DNA of 5,611 nucleotides from positions 1 to 5,611 of the forward strand of contig SKXI01000486.1 in the NCBI GenBank assembly GCA_007128515.1. The letters are read 5' to 3'. Source of the DNA: Halococcaceae archaeon. GTDB taxonomy: Archaea > Halobacteriota > Halobacteria > Halobacteriales > Halalkalicoccaceae. Below are positions 1 to 5,426 of the stretch, one piece after another. Below the pieces are notes generated by a model, which saw nothing but the letters and a program-made list of their open reading frames with translations, did no database searches and was not told where the DNA came from. The first letter of the stretch is position 1. Each line of letters begins with the position of its first letter. A program made the translations under genes and the position numbers.

Positions 1-1377
1 CGCTTCTCGACGCCCGTCCTCGCGGTCTCGGTTTCCGGGGCGATGATCGTCCTCATGATCACGTTCCTGCCGATCGACCAGGTCGCGAAGTTCGGTAGCG
101 CCTTCCAGATCATCGTCTTCATCCTGGTGAACCTCGCGCTGATCGGCTTTCGCGAGGGTGCGGTCGAGGGCTACCAGCCGGAGTTCGTCTCGCCGTTGTA
201 CCCCTGGATGCAGCTGTTCGGGATGGGAAGCGGCTTCCTCGTGCTCACGCAGGTCGGGACGGTACCGGTGGCCGGTGCCGCGTTCATCACGGCGGTCTCG
301 GTCGTCTACTACTACCTCTACGCCCGGAAGAACGTCGATCGGGAGGGGGCGGCCCGGGACGCGGTTCGGCGGAACGTCGGCAGGGAGGCCGTCGAGCGTA
401 CCCGAGAGCTCTTCGAGAGCGACGCGGAGTACGACGTGCTCGTCGCGATCACGGAGAGCACATCCGAGCGGGCGAAACGGGACATGCTCCGGATGGCGAC
501 GGACATGGGTCGGCTCCGGGCGACGGTGGTCTCGGTCGTCGAGTTCGTCGACGTCCCTCACCGCGTCTTCGCCGAGGACCACGCGGAAGTCTACGACCGG
601 GAGGCCCCGGACTGGTTCCCCAGCGGGGGCGAGGAGACCCCGGACTGGTTCCCGGACGGGGCGGACGGGCCGCCGACGCGGACCTCCGGTGGCACCACCG
701 CAGCCGAGCGGGAGTCCGAGAGCCTCTCGCGTCGGTACGGCGCCACCGTCGAGTACCGCGAGGTCGACAGCGAGGACCACAAGCGCGCGATGGTCGATAT
801 CGCGACCTACGAGGGGTACGACCTGCTCGTGATCGAGCGCAAGCGCGCCGAGTTCCACCATCGCCTCTCCGGCGGCGAGACCCGCTGGATCCTCGACAAC
901 GCCCCGTGTGACGTGGTCCTGGTCGAGGACCGCGGCTTCGACGACGTCCAGCGGATCGCGGTCGTCGCCAACCGAGGTGCCTACGACCCCCTGAAGCTGC
1001 TGCTGGCCGACGCCATCGCCGAGGAGACCGGCGCGGAGATCACCCTCTTGCAGGCGATTCCGGCCGATCCGCCCGAGACACAGCGCCGAACGGTCGAGGA
1101 CTACCACGAGGAGCTGATACGCATCTGTACGGTGCCGGTTCGATCGACGATCATCGAGGTCGACGACGAGGTCGCGGGGCTCGCCCGGTTCGCCGCGAAC
1201 GCCGACCTGCTGGTGACCGGCGTCGACCGCGCCGGGGTCGCCGGTCGCCTCCTGGGACGGCCCGGCAACCGGCTGGTCGAGTCGGTCGACTGCACCGCCG
1301 TGATGGTCCAGACCCACGGCGGCGAGCACGCGCGCGGGCTGATCGGGCGCCTCCTGATGGAGCACCTCTTCTCCTGA
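1..1377 (+). CDS. APC-type amino acid permease C-terminus fused to two universal stress protein (USP) domains, 5' partial
   Basis: The frame is open from base 1 without a start, so the N-terminal part of the transporter is missing; 458 codons remain. Residues about 6-25, 33-52, 70-88 and 90-108 are hydrophobic segments, which fits the last membrane helices of an amino acid/polyamine/organocation permease. After a basic stretch (YARKNVDR, about 107-114) the protein becomes acidic and soluble: a first USP-like domain at about 143-310 with a large insert (about 197-240), and a second at about 315-437 (start QRIAVVANRG, end CTAVMVQ). The fusion of an APC carrier to cytoplasmic USP domains is a known architecture in haloarchaea and suggests control of transport by nucleotide or stress state. 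Neither USP half shows the canonical G-x2-G-x9-G-[ST] ATP motif; the second has a degraded version around TGVDRAGVAGRLLGRPGN (406-423). The substrate cannot be read from this fragment. The gene ends TGA at 1375-1377 and converges on ilvE. Confidence 0.85.
   Translation, partial: RFSTPVLAVSVSGAMIVLMITFLPIDQVAKFGSAFQIIVFILVNLALIGFREGAVEGYQPEFVSPLYPWMQLFGMGSGFLVLTQVGTVPVAGAAFITAVSVVYYYLYARKNVDREGAARDAVRRNVGREAVERTRELFESDAEYDVLVAITESTSERAKRDMLRMATDMGRLRATVVSVVEFVDVPHRVFAEDHAEVYDREAPDWFPSGGEETPDWFPDGADGPPTRTSGGTTAAERESESLSRRYGATVEYREVDSEDHKRAMVDIATYEGYDLLVIERKRAEFHHRLSGGETRWILDNAPCDVVLVEDRGFDDVQRIAVVANRGAYDPLKLLLADAIAEETGAEITLLQAIPADPPETQRRTVEDYHEELIRICTVPVRSTIIEVDDEVAGLARFAANADLLVTGVDRAGVAGRLLGRPGNRLVESVDCTAVMVQTHGGEHARGLIGRLLMEHLFS
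601..666 (+). repeat. In-frame 33-bp tandem duplication coding for an 11-residue repeat in the USP insert
   Basis: Two copies, 601-633 and 634-666, encode E-A-P-D-W-F-P-S-G-G-E and E-T-P-D-W-F-P-D-G-A-D. The DNA is identical over 16 bp (605-620 equals 638-653). The repeat lies in a proline- and acid-rich insert between the two halves of the first USP domain, and is probably a flexible surface loop. Confidence 0.8.
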
Positions 1378-1682
1378 TCCGAGAGGGGCTCATCGTAGCC
1401 ACCCGGATCCCTCGGGCGTACCCTTCACCGACGTCGCTCGACCCGTGATCGAGAACCGACGAGATCACACGACGATCTCCGAGCTAGCGATGGCCGGAGT
1501 TCCCGGGGTCGTCGGACCGACCCGGGCAGTGCTCACGAACTCACGACGGTCGGCGGACCTCGGTCGCGGCCTCCGGGTCCTCCCACGGTCCTCCTCTCGT
1601 GGTCCCTCGAGTCGACCGATCCGCGTGGGGCGATCCGACCCCCGGAGCCGCCGGTCGACCTCCGACGACGGGGCGGTCCCGG
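1378..1682. other. Convergent intergenic region, no gene seen; holds one strong GC hairpin
   Basis: This 305-bp stretch lies between the stop codons of two converging genes. Open frames across it are rich in Arg, Ser and Pro on both strands and look like non-coding GC-rich DNA. The only clear structure is an inverted repeat at 1502-1526: arms 1502-1511 and 1518-1526 pair over 9 bp with a single bulged G (1505) and a 6-nt loop. It is roughly central, 124 bp after one stop and about 156 bp after the other, so a bidirectional terminator or transcript-end structure is conceivable, but no T tract follows on either strand. A weaker 5-bp stem is at 1583-1602. Confidence 0.4.
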
Positions 1683-2618
1683 CTACGTCTCGACGAACGT
1701 GAACCAGTCGGTGTACTGGTCGGTGCGTCGCTCGACGACGTCGAAAAAGCGCGACTGGATCTCCTCGGTGACCGGCCCCCTCGACCCGGAGCCGATCTCG
1801 ACGTTGTCGACCTGCCGGATCGGGGTGATCTCGGCCGCCGTCCCGGTGAAGAAGAGCTCGTCGGCGGTGTAGAGTTCGCCGCGCGAGATCGTCGCCTGGT
1901 CGTAGACGGCGTAGCCCATGTCCCGGGCGAGCGTGATGACGCTGTCTCTGGTGACGCCGTCGAGGATGCTCTGGGAGAGCCCCGGGGTGTAGAGCTCGCC
2001 GTCGCGGATCAGAAACAGGTTCTCGCCGGGGCCCTCCGCGACCTGTCCGTCCTTGTTCAGCACGATCGCCTCGACGTAGCCGTGTCTCCGGGCCTCCTCA
2101 CCCGCGAGGAGGCTGTTGACGTAGGTGCCCGTCGTCTTCGCCGTCGTCGGCATCTGACTGGAGTGGTACTTCCGCCAGGAGGAGACCTTCACGGCCACCC
2201 CCTCCTCGAGGGCGTCCTCGCCGAGGTACGTTCCCCACGGCCAGGCGGCGACGATCACCTGCACCGGGCAGTCGCCGGGGCTCACCCCGAGGCTGTTGTA
2301 GCCGTAGAAGGCCAGCGGGCGGACGTAACAGGAGTCCAGTCCCTGACGACGGATCAGTTCGACGGTCGCCTCGCGGAGCTCGTCCTCGCTGAACGGGATC
2401 TCCATGCCGTAGGGCTGGCCCGACCGGAAGAAGCGTTCGGCGTGTTTCTCCCACCGGAAGATCGCCGGCCCCTCCCTGGTGTCGTAACAGCGGATCCCCT
2501 CGAAGACGCCGGTGCCGTAGTGGAGCGCGTGCGAGAGTACGTGGACCTGGGCGTCGTCCCAGTCGACGAACTCCCCGTCCATCCAGATCGTGTCGACGTC
2601 CATCTCGTCGAAGCCCAT
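1683..2618 (-). CDS. ilvE: Branched-chain amino acid aminotransferase
   Basis: Class IV (fold type IV) PLP-dependent aminotransferase that interconverts Leu, Ile and Val with their 2-oxo acids, using glutamate/2-oxoglutarate; cytoplasmic. At 311 residues it has the normal length of the family. Visible marks in order: substrate/cofactor motif HYGTGVFEGIRCY (about 33-45), CYVRPLAFYGYN (97-108), the Schiff-base lysine in PTTAKTTGTYVNSLL (Lys161), then ARRHGYVEAI, the class IV signature starting at EGPGENLF (Glu195, expected to contact the pyridine nitrogen) through TPGLSQSILDGVTR, and FTGTAAEITPI (about 257-267). The pattern follows E. coli IlvE closely, so this is favoured over D-amino acid transaminase or aminodeoxychorismate lyase. 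Start: a TTG lies 9 bp upstream at 2627, but ATG 2618 (MGFDEMDVDTIW) is preferred because a TATA-like element sits at -23 to -28 from it; ATG at 2603 is also possible. It follows ribB by 64 bp on the same strand, so readthrough or its own promoter are both possible. Confidence 0.93.
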   Translation of the reverse strand: MGFDEMDVDTIWMDGEFVDWDDAQVHVLSHALHYGTGVFEGIRCYDTREGPAIFRWEKHAERFFRSGQPYGMEIPFSEDELREATVELIRRQGLDSCYVRPLAFYGYNSLGVSPGDCPVQVIVAAWPWGTYLGEDALEEGVAVKVSSWRKYHSSQMPTTAKTTGTYVNSLLAGEEARRHGYVEAIVLNKDGQVAEGPGENLFLIRDGELYTPGLSQSILDGVTRDSVITLARDMGYAVYDQATISRGELYTADELFFTGTAAEITPIRQVDNVEIGSGSRGPVTEEIQSRFFDVVERRTDQYTDWFTFVET

Positions 2619-2640
2619 ACCCGCCAATCGTAACCGGTGC

Positions 2641-2646
2641 TAATGA
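2641..2646 (-). promoter_or_regulatory. Weak TATA-like element for ilvE
   Basis: On the minus strand the sequence TCATTA lies 23-28 bp upstream of the chosen ilvE ATG, the position expected for a TATA box of a leaderless haloarchaeal transcript. No clear Shine-Dalgarno sequence precedes the ATG. It is a poor match in itself, supported mainly by its position and by being a local A/T island in GC-rich DNA. Confidence 0.3.
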
Positions 2647-2651
2647 GTGTA

Positions 2652-2693
2652 CGCGGTTCGAGCCCGCGCGGGCGGGTTCGAGCTACCCGAACC
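2652..2693. other. Cluster of inverted repeats at the ribB stop / ribB-ilvE junction
   Basis: Three structures overlap here. In minus-strand order they are: a hairpin with 6-bp arms GGTTCG/CGAACC (2693-2688 with 2680-2675) that spans the ribB stop codon in its loop; a perfect 12-bp palindrome GCCCGCGCGGGC (2662-2673); and a perfect 5-bp stem with a 7-nt loop (2652-2656 with 2664-2668). The last two share bases and exclude each other. A 9-bp direct repeat GGTTCGAGC occurs at 2655-2663 and 2675-2683 on the + strand. This may be a transcript end for ribB, an RNA stability or attenuation element before ilvE, or a by-product of high GC content. No T tract is present. Confidence 0.35.
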
Positions 2694-3384
2694 GGGAGAC
2701 GACGTCGCTCCCCTCGAGATACGGGAGGTCGTGGCGGGTGGCGTAGTCCCGGGCGGCAGGCGGCGAGAGGGCGTAGCCCGTCCCGTCGTCGAGCATCTCG
2801 CAGACGACGACCGCGGGTGGGAGGCCGGCCGCCGCCGCGAGCGCGATCCCGAGTTCGGTGTGACCCTCGCGTTCGGCGAGCAGGCCGTCGGCCGCCCGCA
2901 GCAGGTGGACGTGCCCCGGCGCGCGAAACGCTGCCGCGAACGTCTCGGGGTCGGGCTCGCTCGCCGCCCGCGAGAGCGCGCGGATCGTCCTCGAGCGGTC
3001 GACGTCGGTGATCCCGGTTCGCGTCTCGCGGTGGTTCACCGTGAGCGAGAACGACGATCGGTCGTCGTAGGCCAGGTCGTGACCGGTCGCCGTCGGGTGG
3101 TCGATCTCGTCGGCGACGAACGGCAGGTCGAGCGCGTCACAGACCGGTGCCGAGAGCGCGACGCAGACCAGCCCGCCCGCGTCGTTTCGCAGCCGAGCGA
3201 CGGCGTTGGGGCTCACCGCACCGGCCGGGTAGATGAGGTCGGTCTCCCCCTCTCTGTCCTCGGCGTCGTGGATCAACACCGGAGAACCCGAGCGGAAGGC
3301 GGCGACCGCCCGGTCGACCGGTGTCGCGTCGCTCTCGGATCTCCCCTCGCTCGCTCCCGCGTCGGCCGCCGTGTGCTGGGTCAT
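2683..3384 (-). CDS. ribB: 3,4-dihydroxy-2-butanone 4-phosphate synthase
   Basis: Converts ribulose 5-phosphate to 3,4-dihydroxy-2-butanone 4-phosphate and formate, giving the four-carbon unit for lumazine in riboflavin synthesis; Mg-dependent and cytoplasmic. The 233-residue protein is a stand-alone RibB without a GTP cyclohydrolase II domain. Motifs: acidic loop [15 protein letters not shown] (41-55, with the metal- and substrate-binding Asp/Glu residues), THR-rich [13 protein letters not shown] (122-134), GHVHLLRA (157-164), and [16 protein letters not shown] (173-188) with the metal-binding His175 and Glu177, ending with VVCEML (193-198). The first 20 residues are an acidic, low-complexity extension. 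The start is secure: no other Met precedes the core, and a strong ribosome site lies just upstream. The ATG overlaps the rbkR stop (ATGA), which indicates translational coupling with the riboflavin kinase/regulator and thus FMN-responsive control of the pair. Confidence 0.95.
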   Translation of the reverse strand: MTQHTAADAGASEGRSESDATPVDRAVAAFRSGSPVLIHDAEDREGETDLIYPAGAVSPNAVARLRNDAGGLVCVALSAPVCDALDLPFVADEIDHPTATGHDLAYDDRSSFSLTVNHRETRTGITDVDRSRTIRALSRAASEPDPETFAAAFRAPGHVHLLRAADGLLAEREGHTELGIALAAAAGLPPAVVVCEMLDDGTGYALSPPAARDYATRHDLPYLEGSDVVSRFG

Positions 3385-4082
3385 GCCTCCTCCACGTGGA
3401 TCGTCATCCGGTCGCCGTCGGAAAGCGAGAGCACGTCGCGGAGTTTCACCGGGGCGATCAGCTCCAGCTGGTCCTCGTCGTGGTGGGTGCGCTCCGGGGC
3501 GATCACGTGTGCGCCGTCGTAGCGTTCGCCCTCGCGTTCGACGCGGGCAGGGTAACAGACGCAGGGGCCGTACGTCCGGTCGTCGTCCTCCCAGCCGTCG
3601 ATGTGGACCGGCTCGAACGACTCCATCGCTCCGCGCTTGCGCACGCTCTCGGTCCCCAGTTCCACGTTCAGCGTCCCCGGGAACGGCGCGTAGCCCAGCC
3701 GCTCTTCGAACTGGGTCATGTAGCCCGGAAGCGTGATGTAGTGTTTCCCCTCACCCATTCCGCCGGTGACCGCTCCCCGGAGGTCGACGCTCGATCGGCC
3801 CTCGAACAGCGTCCGGTAGGACTCGTACTCCCGGCGGAGTTCGCGCTCGCCGGCGGCCGTGATCGAGACCCACTGGCCGTCGGCGACCGTCTCGCGCTCT
3901 ATCAGGCCGGCCTCGTCGAGCCCCTGGAGCCGGCGCGAGGCCGTCTGGTTCGAGGCGTCGAGCCGCGACGCGAGGTTCGAACAGGAGACCTTCGCCTCGC
4001 CGTCGAGGCCGCCGTCGAGCCCCAGGAGTCTGAGTGTCGCTATCTCGTCGGCCCCCACCGCCGTGACCGCGCTCTTCGACAT
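3381..4082 (-). CDS. rbkR: CTP-dependent riboflavin kinase with winged helix DNA-binding domain (RbkR)
   Basis: Bifunctional protein of 233 residues. The N-terminal winged helix (about 10-90) has the helix-turn-helix [20 protein letters not shown] (32-51) and a wing with [21 protein letters not shown]. The C-terminal archaeal riboflavin kinase domain (about 97-231) shows [15 protein letters not shown] (107-121), the PGTLNVEL loop (135-142; Thr137 and Asn139 correspond to the Mg/nucleotide ligands known from the Methanocaldococcus enzyme), and [20 protein letters not shown] (197-216). It phosphorylates riboflavin to FMN with CTP rather than ATP. In characterised RbkR proteins DNA binding is favoured by CTP and relieved by FMN, and rbkR and riboflavin genes are the targets. 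Start: the frame stays open to a GTG at 4136, but those codons lie inside palindromic DNA; ATG 4082 is preferred since homologs begin near the helix-turn-helix and a TATA-like element is placed correctly. ATG 4097 is the alternative. It overlaps ribB by 4 bp. Confidence 0.92.
   Translation of the reverse strand: MSKSAVTAVGADEIATLRLLGLDGGLDGEAKVSCSNLASRLDASNQTASRRLQGLDEAGLIERETVADGQWVSITAAGERELRREYESYRTLFEGRSSVDLRGAVTGGMGEGKHYITLPGYMTQFEERLGYAPFPGTLNVELGTESVRKRGAMESFEPVHIDGWEDDDRTYGPCVCYPARVEREGERYDGAHVIAPERTHHDEDQLELIAPVKLRDVLSLSDGDRMTIHVEEA
3386..3393 (-). promoter_or_regulatory. Strong Shine-Dalgarno site of ribB inside the end of rbkR
   Basis: On the minus strand GGAGGAGG ends one base before the ribB ATG; its upstream GGAGG (3393-3389) leaves a 4-nt spacer, suited to the CCUCC of archaeal 16S rRNA. 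It also codes for the Val-Glu-Glu-Ala end of RbkR. The other genes here lack such a site, so ribB is the one that appears to be translated as an internal cistron. Confidence 0.65.
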
Positions 4083-4104
4083 ACTCCACGGTTGCATCCC
4101 GCTC

Positions 4105-4110
4105 GTGATA
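4105..4110 (-). promoter_or_regulatory. Probable TATA box of the rbkR-ribB operon
   Basis: On the minus strand TTATCA lies 23-28 bp before ATG 4082, the spacing expected when transcription starts at the start codon (leaderless). The tandem palindromes begin 2 bp upstream of it, over the place of the BRE, so a protein bound there would affect TFB/TBP binding directly. Confidence 0.5.
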
Positions 4111-4112
4111 AG

Positions 4113-4130
4113 CGTACCGAATACGGTACG
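4113..4130. promoter_or_regulatory. Palindromic operator candidate, promoter-proximal copy
   Basis: Minus strand CGTACCG-TATT-CGGTACG: perfect 7-bp arms with a 4-nt A/T spacer, and 8-bp arms if 4112 and 4131 are included. It occupies about -31 to -48 from the rbkR ATG, adjoining the TATA-like element and covering the BRE position. The likely ligand is RbkR itself, which is known to control its own gene in several archaeal lineages; this assignment is inferred from position and symmetry. Confidence 0.6.
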
Positions 4131-4148
4131 CATCACGAAAACGTGATG
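4131..4148. promoter_or_regulatory. Palindromic operator candidate, promoter-distal copy
   Basis: Minus strand CATCACG-TTTT-CGTGATG: perfect 7-bp arms, 4-nt spacer. It abuts the proximal palindrome with no gap and shares 11 of 18 positions with it, giving a joint pattern CRTMMCG-TWTT-CGKKAYG repeated at 18-bp spacing. Two near-helical-turn-spaced (18 bp) copies of one design suggest two dimers of the same regulator, most simply RbkR. Confidence 0.6.
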
Positions 4149-4213
4149 GGTAGTAGCGCCCCGGGGCCGTCTCGTGTTCGGGTAGTGCCCTTCGAGTCGA
4201 AACGCCGCCGGGT
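4149..4213. other. Remainder of the taw1-rbkR intergenic region with a 10-bp palindrome
   Basis: Between the taw1 stop and the tandem operators are 65 bp without coding signal. A perfect palindrome GCCCCGGGGC lies at 4158-4167, and a related pair GGGTAGTAGCGCCC / GGGTAGTGCCC occurs at 4148-4161 and 4180-4190. They might mark the end of the taw1 transcript; no T tract is seen, so this is tentative. Confidence 0.25.
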
Positions 4214-5242
4214 CTATCCGGCCGACACCGGATCGCGGGCCCAGAACGCGCTCTCCTTTTTCAGTTTCGGCACCCAGGTATCGCGCTCCCTCGCGAGCAG
4301 CGCGACGCGGGAAGCGGGCACGCCCTTCAGCTCCGAGTGTTCGGGCATGTGTTCGCCAACCCGCTCCGTGAACGCCATCACCTCCTCGTGACTCGGCATC
4401 GCCGACCGGTCGAGTCTGCCCCGGGAGTGGCCGACGTGCATGTACGCCTTCAGCTCGACGAAGTCGGGGTCCGCCCGGTCATAGAGGCCGGCGTACCAGT
4501 CGGGGTCGGCCATGTTCTCCCCTTTCACGAGCGTCGTCCGCAGGACGGTTCGCGTCTCGTCCTTCCGGGCGAGGACGTCCATGGTGTCGATCAGCCGCTC
4601 CCAGGCGTCGTCGTCGAGTGCACGTACCACCCGGTCGAACGTCGCCCGGTCGGGCGCGTCGACGCTCACGTAGAGCTGGGTCGGATCACACCGTTCCAGT
4701 AACTCGGGATCGGTGCCGTTGCTCACGAGGAACGTGGTGATGTCGCGGTCGTGGAAGGCGTCGATCAGTTCGGGGAGGTAGGGATAGAGCGTCGGTTCCC
4801 CGTCCAGGCTGATCGCGACGTGACGGGGCTCCATCGCCTCCTCGAACCGGTCCCTGGGGACCTCGTCGTTGCCGCCGAAACCGGAGAGCAGTTTCTTCTG
4901 CAGCTCGAGCGATGCGTCGACGACTTGCTCCGGATCGTCCCACTCGACGTCGTCGAGTTCGTAGGCGTGGCCGCGGTGGTCGCGCCAGCAGAAGACACAG
5001 CGCTCGTTACACCTGACCACGGGCGTCATCTGGATGCAGCGGTGGGACTCGATCCCGTAGAAGATGTTCTTGTAACACTTGCCCTCGCCGCGCAGCGCGT
5101 TCGCGGTCCACCCGCAGGTCTGGGCCGCGGTGTGGTTGACGCTGTGGTAGTCCGGGGAGGTGACCTGTTTCGGGCCATCAGCCTCGCCGGACCCGTCGGA
5201 TCCGGCCGGCGAACGGGTCTCCGATCCGTCAGCGTCGCTCAT
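4214..5242 (-). CDS. taw1: S-adenosyl-L-methionine-dependent tRNA 4-demethylwyosine synthase (Taw1/TYW1)
   Basis: Radical SAM enzyme that condenses N1-methylguanosine at position 37 of tRNA-Phe with pyruvate carbons to make 4-demethylwyosine, the first tricyclic step of wyosine-type bases. The 342-residue protein carries the radical SAM cluster motif CNERCVFC (Cys78, Cys82, Cys85) and three further cysteines at 43, 56 and 69, spaced by exactly 13 residues, as in the archaeal enzyme where they bind a second 4Fe-4S cluster. Lys58 in KCYKN is at the place of the pyruvate-binding lysine. Other marks: [18 protein letters not shown] (143-160), FLVSNGT (171-177), LYVSVDAP (190-197), [17 protein letters not shown] (261-277). 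As in other archaea there is no flavodoxin domain, so the electron donor is separate. Start: the frame extends 31 codons further to 5335, but that part is unlike the family and ATG 5242 has a TATA-like element at about -24 to -31. Residues 1-28 are an acidic disordered extension. The stop is 131 bp before the rbkR start. Confidence 0.95.
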   Translation of the reverse strand: MSDADGSETRSPAGSDGSGEADGPKQVTSPDYHSVNHTAAQTCGWTANALRGEGKCYKNIFYGIESHRCIQMTPVVRCNERCVFCWRDHRGHAYELDDVEWDDPEQVVDASLELQKKLLSGFGGNDEVPRDRFEEAMEPRHVAISLDGEPTLYPYLPELIDAFHDRDITTFLVSNGTDPELLERCDPTQLYVSVDAPDRATFDRVVRALDDDAWERLIDTMDVLARKDETRTVLRTTLVKGENMADPDWYAGLYDRADPDFVELKAYMHVGHSRGRLDRSAMPSHEEVMAFTERVGEHMPEHSELKGVPASRVALLARERDTWVPKLKKESAFWARDPVSAG

Positions 5243-5265
5243 GTTGGCACCCGTTCGAGCGGGGC

Positions 5266-5273
5266 GATCAAAA
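5266..5273 (-). promoter_or_regulatory. TATA-like element of taw1
   Basis: Minus strand TTTTGATC, an A/T island in very GC-rich DNA, lies 24-31 bp before ATG 5242. No Shine-Dalgarno sequence precedes this ATG (GTGCCAAC just upstream), which agrees with a leaderless transcript starting at or near the ATG. Confidence 0.45.
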
Positions 5274-5340
5274 GGCGTGCGGTGTCTCGGCCCGACGGGG
5301 GCCTCCCTACCTGTGTATGGAACCACCTTGCACACTCGCA

Positions 5341-5396
5341 GGATTGGGAACCGGTGAGATCCACGCGAAAGCCCACGACTCCAGTCATGGGTAGCT
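5341..5396 (+). mobile_element. Possible right-end remnant of an IS200/IS605 (TnpB-type) element
   Basis: A near-perfect hairpin CCCACGACT-CC-AGTCATGGG (5372-5391, one mismatch, a C/A pair at 5376/5387) is preceded by GAAAG and followed by TAGCTTACG. Hairpins of this kind (GAAAGCCCAC...GTGGG) are common at the 3' end of haloarchaeal tnpB genes, where the TnpB guide RNA and transposon right end lie. A short frame at 5341-5393 ending in TAG would match a tnpB 3' tail, but no TnpB zinc-finger or catalytic part is present, and taw1 upstream sequence starts at once to the left. So at most some 55-90 bp remain. The resemblance is from memory and the left limit is not defined. Confidence 0.4.
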
Positions 5397-5426
5397 TACG
5401 ACCCGAGACACGCTCTATACGCTATC

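Noticed and set aside
1445..1702. Possible small gene of 85 codons in the convergent gap
   Set aside because: Arg/Ser/Pro-rich, no haloarchaeal acidic composition, no promoter or ribosome site seen, overlaps the ilvE end.
1599..2633. Open frame of about 344 codons on the + strand
   Set aside because: Antisense to ilvE, which has clear aminotransferase motifs; typical mirror frame of GC-rich DNA without recognisable domains.
2652..2668. Sequence matching a tRNA T-arm: perfect 5-bp stem with loop TTCGAGC, and a second GGTTCGAGC at 2675
   Set aside because: No matching acceptor stem, anticodon arm or D arm upstream (the area is the ilvE start), and the second copy cannot form the stem. Treated as part of the inverted-repeat cluster.
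2647..3522. Open frame of about 291 codons on the + strand
   Set aside because: Antisense to ribB and the end of rbkR; Arg- and Val-rich translation without motifs.
4083..4213. FMN riboswitch upstream of riboflavin genes
   Set aside because: No RFN-type conserved helices, and the likely leaderless transcript leaves no room for one; archaea use RbkR for this control.
3321..4391. Open frame of about 356 codons on the + strand
   Set aside because: Runs antisense through rbkR, the operator region and the end of taw1; composition is that of a mirror frame.
5243..5335. N-terminal extension of taw1 by 31 residues
   Set aside because: Basic, unlike the rest of the protein; it would place the likely TATA element inside the gene.
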